Shown here in pieces: positions 58,282 through 64,000 of a DNA stretch of 64,000 nucleotides; the first letter of the stretch is position 1, and every line of letters begins with the position of its first letter. Origin of the DNA: Hydractinia symbiolongicarpus (Eukaryota; Cnidaria; Hydrozoa; Anthoathecata; Hydractiniidae). Where the stretch lies: NCBI RefSeq assembly GCF_029227915.1, contig NC_079883.1:24366001-24430000 (forward strand). Reading direction: 5' to 3'. The position numbers and the translations under genes are program-made. The notes under the pieces are model-generated. The model ran no database searches. It was not told where the DNA came from and saw nothing but the letters and a program-made list of their open reading frames with translations.

Positions 58282-61200
58282 AGAGTACGAGCTCTCAGCT
58301 CATTCCATCCAAGTGCATGGTCACCTATTGTCAAAGCAAAAATTGGAAAATATCAGAGGAGTAAGTTACTATACATGCATTGTGTTTTTTCTTCAAGTAG
58401 ACATCCACTTCTAATTTTACTGGCCTGTTAAATTGATAAATTATCAGTGAAGCATTGTGTGATAAATTCCACCTTTTTTTAAACATCACCCTTTCAAGTC
58501 TTTTAGAGACTCTTTTTATTTAAATAAGAGCAATTTTTGACATTTTCTGTTATCAAACCTGCGCAGTGACATGAAAATCAAACTTTATCATAGCACCTAT
58601 GCCGAAATGGCCTGTTTTCTAAATTTTCCTAAATTTTGGATAAGTACCCCATAATAACTTTCGAAGTTCTACAATATGTGTTCAACCTCATTTTCCATTC
58701 TAGGCACCTTTTAAAATATTGTGTTTATTACAGAATCAAACCTAACATGTCAGAGAGTGACATACAATAGACATACAATAGATATCCACTAAATCGTAAA
58801 TTATTTGGTTTTTTGTAAAGTCAGGTCAGCTGAAACAATCGCACTCTCTGAAGTCTGATTGGTTGATAAATTTTTTCATCCTGTTCCAAAATTGGAGGCA
58901 AAGCGACAAAAACTGTTGAAACAAAAAAGCAATTAGCATTATTTTTTGCTCTATTCTGATACAAACTGTTTTTTTTGGGTGGGAATTCAGCTCAATTCTC
59001 TTCTGCTTTCAGTTGCCTAATCTAAACATTGTTTGTGCTAACATATTACGTATTTTATCTTAAGTTTATTATTACTAGAAAAACAATTATTTATGTATGT
59101 AATGTTATTCTTTAGGGCAAACATATTCTAGGGCACTTGTGCCGGTGAATGTTAAAATTGCACCAGTCAAATTTGCAGAATCAACAACATGGAAAGTCGT
59201 TTGGTCCATGCCAGAGATTGTTGTAAAGAATAAGACCTTTGAACCACTCTATCGCATAAGTATTTGTGGAGTGCGTGGGTGCAAATATCAGACGGTTCAC
59301 AGAAGTAGATCTTCTCTGTTGAAAAACTTGCAACCTAATTCAACATACAGCTATACTATATATGTTTCTAGTTACAGCATGCATATTAGATTTTACAACA
59401 TATCACATTTGTGGAGGTCCCAAAAACAAATCTTTCACACAAAATACAGAGGTTAGAAATATTACTTTGTTTTTTGTTTGAATTTAAAGGATGACTGCAT
59501 GGTTTGGCATTTCTGGATTTTCCAAAATTGAAATTAGCACAGCATAAATAAACACATGTTCGTTTAGTATAAGCAACATTGGCCATCAGTAGTAGTTTGT
59601 TTACTTGTAGATTTAAAAGTACATTAATATGTTTGAACAATTCACCATATTTTTAAACCACAACAAATCATACAGCATCATCTGAAAGAATTTCGAATAT
59701 TTCTGTCAATTTAAAATTAAGAAAAATATATATATATATTTCTGCAGAACTTTGTTTTTCGTGATCTTGCTCTAAGTTTAATTTTGCAGAACTTGCTTTT
59801 TGTGGTCTTGCTCTAAGTTTAATAATTTTGCAGAACTTTGTTTTTCGTGATCTTGCTCTAAGTTTAATTTTGCAGAACTTGTTTTTTTGTGATATTGCTC
59901 TAAGTTTAATTTTGCAGAACTTGATTTTTTGTGATCTTGCTCTAAGTTTAATTTTGCAGAACTTGCTTTTTGTGGTCTTGCTCTAAGTTTAATAATTTTG
60001 CAGAACTTTGTTTTTCGTGATCTTGCTCTAAGTTTAATTTTGCAGAACTTGTTTTTTTGTGATCTTGCTCTAAGTTTAATTTTGCAGAACTTGTTTTTTG
60101 TGATCTTGCTCTAAGTTTAATTTTGCAGAACTTAATTTTGCCATTAGGGTCTTAAACTAATGCAAAACTAATGACTCACAAAAATTTTTTACTTCAAAAA
60201 TTTCTTTCCTTAACCTGTCACCTAATCTATTCAATATCATTTTTTTTTATTTTCTAGATAGCTGCCCTTCTTTTTCTTGCGAAAATGTCAATCAATGTAT
60301 TGATATTTTAAAAACGTGTGATGGAGTGGTTGATTGTGCAGATAGTTCAGATGAAAACAAGTGGGCTAATTGCAGTAAGTGTACCTCTGAATGTAATCCT
60401 GGGGATATTTGTCCTTTTGCAAATAAATTTAGTTTGAGATTTTAAGCCGCGTACCTGTAAAGCTGAATTTAGGGACCCAGAGGTGCTGTAATGTTCTGGA
60501 CATGATATATAAAAATTAAAAGCTGTAGCCACAAGCAATTGAGAATGCCATTTTATAAACCCATCATAGACTCCAGACAAATATTCAGAGCAAACCGGTC
60601 GTTAGCCTGTAAAAGAATCCACGGATCCTCAGATTTTAAGGAGATTTAATATTTTCTATGGAACTGTCAGTTGATAGTAAAAAAACGAAAAAAGCAAGAC
60701 GTCCTGGAATGAAACTAAGATAATTACAACCTCAATCCCAGGAAAAAAATTGCTCTGGGACCGAGGGTAAGGTGATCATTTAAGCCAAACACAACATTTG
60801 CCGCTGTTACGAACAAAGCATATTTTCAAATTTTCCTTTGAGAGTTTCAGCAAAAAATTTTATTATATATATATAGTGGCTTTATTGTATTAGCAGTATT
60901 ACTTACCTCACGATGTAAAGTTTTATTTACGAAAAGCTTTGTGTATTTTATTGTAAATTTTATATGTTCTTTTTTATATAATAATCCCTATGGCGAAGAA
61001 AACAATTTTATTTTTTTCTGTTTTAACAGATGTGCCAGGTCCAATATCTTTGCAAGTCTTGAAGACTGGTGACGAGTTCATTACAGTACAATGGCGCAAA
61101 TTATCTTTTGCGACAGTGAGTAAATACGAAGTGAACCTAAGAGGAATGGGCGTGACAAAAATGTTTTATCACAATACGTCACAAACACACATCAAGGCAA

Positions 61201-63016
61201 ATTTTACTAACCTTGTGAAGATGAGGAACTACACTGTACAGATACGTGCTTTGAATGCGATCGGATGGGGACACTGGTCGCTAGTTTCAGCTGAAACCAG
61301 TAAGAAATTTATGTGAAATAATTATTTGCAGAGCTAAAGGGGTGTTAAATAACCTCCTTCAGTGTTGGTTGCTATGACAACTACGTGTAGTTTTTAGTGT
61401 TCCAGGTCTTTGGAAGTTCAAAGGTAATTGTTTTTTAGATTTGACTATTTAACACTCACAAGGAAGGGAAAACTTTGATTTGTTTTTCTGTTTAGACTTT
61501 AATTTCCCTAAATGAAACAACGGCATGCTCTATTTAGTAAGTAAGATAGATAAAGTATTTGCTGTCGGTTTTAGCGACTCGGATTGGTCTTCCTGGTCCA
61601 GTAGAGAACGATAAGATTGTATCACGTGTGGCAAATTCTTGGAAGTTATCATGGACCCCACCTTCTATTTTAAACAATAACGATGCTGATAAATTAAAAT
61701 ATATCGTGAAATATTGTCTTGTGCTGTCTTTAAGGAGACATATTTGCTTGTATACAAAAAAGAGTGGTCACACGTACGCAGTTTTGGATCGGCTTCGTTG
61801 GAACGGGTTGTACGTGTACACAATAACAGTCTACAGTAGTTTGAATAAGCAAGGCTTGAAAGAAAAAACATCTTACTTCACGACTAGAGGTACACTTATT
61901 CGCGGTGATGTTTGTTTCATAACGTTGTGTGTGTGTTTTTTGATGATAAATATGGGTTTCCCTGTTGTTATATTTCGATGTTTCCACAGTGTCGTCAACG
62001 ACTTGAGCTTATTTTTGTTCGAGTAATAAAGAACGTCTTGACCAAACTGTTCTTAATTTTAGGGTCAAATTCTAAGGAGTTCAGGTGTACAAATGACTAC
62101 TATATCGCACTTGCTACTGGCGAATCCTACGTTGGGATATATCCCCACTATAAACAAAACACATTTTATGAAGTGAATGAGGTCGTCAGCTTTCAATGTC
62201 CAAGCGGTTTCAATTTCGAAAGTGGAGAAAAAAGAAAGTTCAGTACATGCAGAAATTACGATGCCTGGACCTCGCCTTGGCCGATTTGTAGAGGTAAGGA
62301 GGTGGGGGGAATATTTTAACGAATGTTTTAAACATTTCCTAAAAGGTTTTGAAGGTTTTTATATTGAATCACTACATTCAAAAAGATTACAACAAAGGTT
62401 GTTTTTATAAGAACTAATAATATAATTTTTTAGTTAAAAAATAATCTGAGCGTATTGGCGCCCATTTCTCAATTGCCAACTCTCGATATATCGCACTTCT
62501 TCGTAGGTCTTTTAGGAGTCTCAGTTATTGAGAATGTGCTTGTACGCATTCGTCTGTCTGTGTCGATAAGCATTTCCCAAGAGAGTCGAAATCACTTCAT
62601 TTTAATAATAGCCTTATTTTGTCTGTGTGTCGGCGAAAGCCGCGTCCCGTAACGGAAACACGAAATTTTTAAAATGCGCACCAATAACAAATGCGATATA
62701 TTTTTGTCCACTTTGCTGCGACGGGTAAATTTAAAGGACGGGCGACCCTGTGGATTTTTCCAAGGGCTAACGACTAGTCTCTTTAATAATAGCTGTATTT
62801 TGTGTTTGTAGTCTCTGCTCGGACTCCCCCCCGTTGAGTTAAAAAATCATGCTGAAGAAACACGAATATCAAATATATCAAATGCGATATATTTTTGTCC
62901 ACTTTGTTGCGACGGGTAAATTTAAAGGACGAGCGAATCCATGGATTTTTCCACGGGCTAACGACTATCTCTATAATAGTAGCCTTCGTCCTTCTGTCTG
63001 TCTTTCTGTCTGTCTT

Positions 63017-63061
<45 letters not shown>

Positions 63062-63398
63062 TACGGAAACACGAAATACGATATATAAAGGATTTCTCCA
63101 CACGTTAAATGTCAAGTTTTTATTGTAGGTAAAAGTGAAAACGTAACTTGCATCAATGAGTATTCTGCGACCAAAGAATCGAAAAAACACTGGTTAAATC
63201 CAACGCCCAATCGAGTTCACGCGAATAACAAGCCTCATCAGGAGAAGTATTTGATCCTCGAGACGCTGGATTTTTATTGTCCCTATGGAACATCATTTAT
63301 CAATTCTAATGGTCACGCTCTCATTAGAAGTCAATGTCTTGAAGCAGAGGGTGGCAGTGTGAAAGGGCGTTGGTCGCCAGGGTGGCCCATGTGTAAAG
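55975..63398 (+). CDS. FN3-LDLa-Sushi modular receptor-like protein (gene 3, partial)
   Basis: Ten exons, all phase 1: 55,975-56,023, 56,119-56,427, 57,585-57,692, 58,043-58,360, 59,116-59,451, 60,258-60,374, 61,030-61,299, 61,575-61,889, 62,063-62,293, 63,129-63,398; 774 residues so far, continuing past the window. Order: signal peptide (1-15); FN3 (17-119, WSISWDPPF, DFTIYAYSD); Cys-rich (120-155, CKTRTCSRGC); FN3 (156-261); FN3 (262-373); LDLa (374-412); FN3 (413-502, YTVQIRALNAIGWGHWS); FN3 (503-607, WKLSWTPPS); two Sushi-like modules (608-684, 685-774). No membrane segment has been reached. The 95-base intron 1 has a ctaac branch site before its acceptor. Domain mix resembles cell-surface receptors. 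Function is not determined. Confidence 0.85.
58043..59451 (+). other. Gene 3 exons 4-5: tandem fibronectin III domains
   Basis: Exon 4 (58,043-58,360) is a standard FN3 (SYISLQWAALEEPSFSIYSY, TVYSFRVRALSSFHPSAWS). Exon 5 (59,116-59,451) has TWKVVWSMPE, then YRISICGVRGC and LQPNSTYSYTIYVSS. Exon 5 carries a closely spaced Cys pair in the middle strands, as do exons 2 and 8, whereas exons 4 and 7 do not. Each domain is one exon. Confidence 0.8.
59745..60140 (+). repeat. Minisatellite in gene 3 intron 5
   Basis: About nine and a half tandem copies of a 40-44 bp unit: ttttgcagaactt, then gtttttcgtgatcttgctc, then taagtttaa. Variant types alternate in a higher-order pattern (copies 2-3 resemble copies 6-7). 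Every unit contains ttttgcag, a good 3' splice site sequence, and the array ends about 120 bp before the LDLa exon. Confidence 0.9.
60258..60374 (+). other. Gene 3 exon 6: LDL-receptor class A domain
   Basis: A 117-base exon encoding CPSFSCENVNQCIDILKTCD then GVVDCADSSDENKWANC. All six cysteines and the calcium-binding pattern (D-G-V-V-D-C-x-D-S-S-D-E) are present, so a folded calcium-binding LDLa module is expected. Acceptor tttattttctag, donor gtaagt. Confidence 0.9.
60375..61029 (+). repeat. Gene 3 intron 6 with repeat fragments
   Basis: Has a partial copy of the palindromic family at about 60,595-60,625 (gtcgttagcctgt, aatccacgg) and a CTCGT-family element at 60,730-60,772 (caacctcaatcccagg ... 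ctgggaccgaggg). No exon is seen. Confidence 0.55.
62063..63398 (+). other. Gene 3 exons 9-10: divergent Sushi-like modules
   Basis: Exons 62,063-62,293 and 63,129-63,398. Each has four main cysteines in the pattern C(T/I)N(D/E)Y ... F.CP(S/Y)G ... C ... W(T/S)(S/P).WP.C. The module matches gene 2 exon 4 (VCKNEYSSF, FNCPYGTS, GTWSQKWKYC) much more closely than classic Sushi domains, so the genes share a lineage-typical variant. Confidence 0.75.
62600..63105 (-). repeat. Palindrome-family array, reverse orientation, with (CTGT)n
   Basis: Lies in gene 3 intron 9. Two or three units of the family at 14,344-15,215 in reverse complement (tatatttttgtccactttg, gacgggtaaatttaaaggac, ggatttttccacgggctaac). 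A (ctgt)n microsatellite occupies about 62,997-63,060, at the place where the unit normally has cagacagac, so it probably expanded from the element. Confidence 0.85.
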
Positions 63399-63978
63399 GT
63401 AGGGATGATTCTATATTAAGTCTTAAAATGATTTTTTGTTTACAAGCAATTTTGGTCAGTAAAATACCAGTCAGCTTTCAGTGTACTTTTTTCTATATTT
63501 TTTTCATGCAAAAGTTTCTTTGTGCCGAATAACAGCGGGAATCTTCTCTAAACGCGTATTTAGATCGGACATAACAAACTCATACATTATTTTGCCATAG
63601 TGCGTTTATGGTTACAGTCAAAGCTATATTATAGTCAACCTGCTGTATTGCGCATACTTAGGCACACTGAGTTTACTGAATTAACTGCAACCTCTTTAAG
63701 GGTCTATGCATGGGAAGACTAAAATCACTAACACTAACTACCCTTTCATCAGCCATCATGAAAGCCGATCGTCTTCTGTCTGAATGAGATACGAAGGGGG
63801 ACAAATGGCGTATTCTTCGTTTTAAAAAATTTTTGTGTAGTGCGTAACAAATATTATTGCATATCTGAATAGCAAAATATGTCATGCCCAAATTCGTAAC
63901 AGATATCACAATCCGATAGACAGCTTTTGTAAATTTTTGTTGCAATTTTATTTACGTTATACCATACATTTTGTTTAG

Positions 63979-64000
63979 AAGTTAAACTGGCAATATACTA
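63979..64000 (+). CDS. Possible start of gene 3 exon 11
   Basis: cattttgtttag at 63,967-63,978 is a plausible acceptor. The following bases continue the phase-1 frame as EVKLAIY without a stop. Too short to confirm. Confidence 0.25.

Noticed and set aside
59745-60140. CRISPR-like array
   Set aside because: Contiguous 40-44 bp units with no unique spacers; it is a minisatellite.
62783-63190. 135-codon minus-strand frame with repeated DRQT
   Set aside because: Produced by the (ctgt)n microsatellite and palindromic repeats; the real exon 10 of gene 3 overlaps it on the plus strand.
1-64000. Bacterial or viral operon, or horizontally acquired prokaryotic block
   Set aside because: No prokaryotic gene arrangement; introns, SINEs and animal retroelements occur throughout.

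Overview
The window is AT-rich DNA from a multicellular animal. Genes are split by introns with GT..AG borders, some introns are several kilobases long, and the encoded proteins are extracellular mosaics (TSP1, EGF, Sushi/CCP, fibronectin III, LDL-receptor A). The repeat content (Penelope-like, Copia, a LINE with restriction-like endonuclease, Tigger/pogo remnants, tRNA-derived SINEs, and short inverted-repeat elements whose ends read like CTCGTCCCCAG) fits an early-branching animal, most likely a cnidarian and perhaps a hydrozoan. The species cannot be fixed from sequence alone.

Layout. Bases 1-7,100 are transposon debris: a minus-strand Penelope-like element (about 340-3,645), then a plus-strand LINE remnant broken by frameshifts and stops (about 3,690-6,240), then two copies of a short repeat family. 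Bases 7,100-29,900 hold no confident host gene. They carry SINEs, a LINE ORF1-like fragment, pogo/Tigger-type elements (10.05-10.6, 11.2-11.67 and 13.3-15.3 kb, the last filled by a tandem repeat array), a foldback element at 28.1-28.6 kb, many short inverted-repeat elements, and a few exon-like reading frames of unknown identity.

The host genes lie in the right half, all on the plus strand. Gene 1 (30,029-31,423, three exons, with a TATA box) encodes a secreted 253-residue TSP1 + EGF-like protein. Gene 2 (34,778-50,528, seven exons) encodes a 475-residue single-pass membrane protein: signal peptide, EGF, three Sushi or Sushi-like modules, a transmembrane helix and a tail with an LPSY motif. 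Its last intron holds an antisense Copia element with identical 126-bp LTRs and a 5-bp target duplication. Gene 3 (55,975 to beyond the window) encodes signal peptide - FN3 - Cys-rich - FN3 - FN3 - LDLa - FN3 - FN3 - Sushi-like - Sushi-like. Its first 3.8 kb, promoter region included, is tandemly duplicated immediately upstream (50,605-54,420), giving a truncated copy (gene 3A).

How they fit together. Every internal coding intron of genes 2 and 3 is phase 1, so their modules can be shuffled, skipped or duplicated without breaking frame. Both genes share an unusual Sushi-like module with a CP(Y/S)G motif. The 34.7-64 kb region therefore looks like a small cluster of related modular receptors that is actively remodelling by tandem duplication and transposon insertion. 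A role in recognition or immunity is inference, not shown by the sequence.
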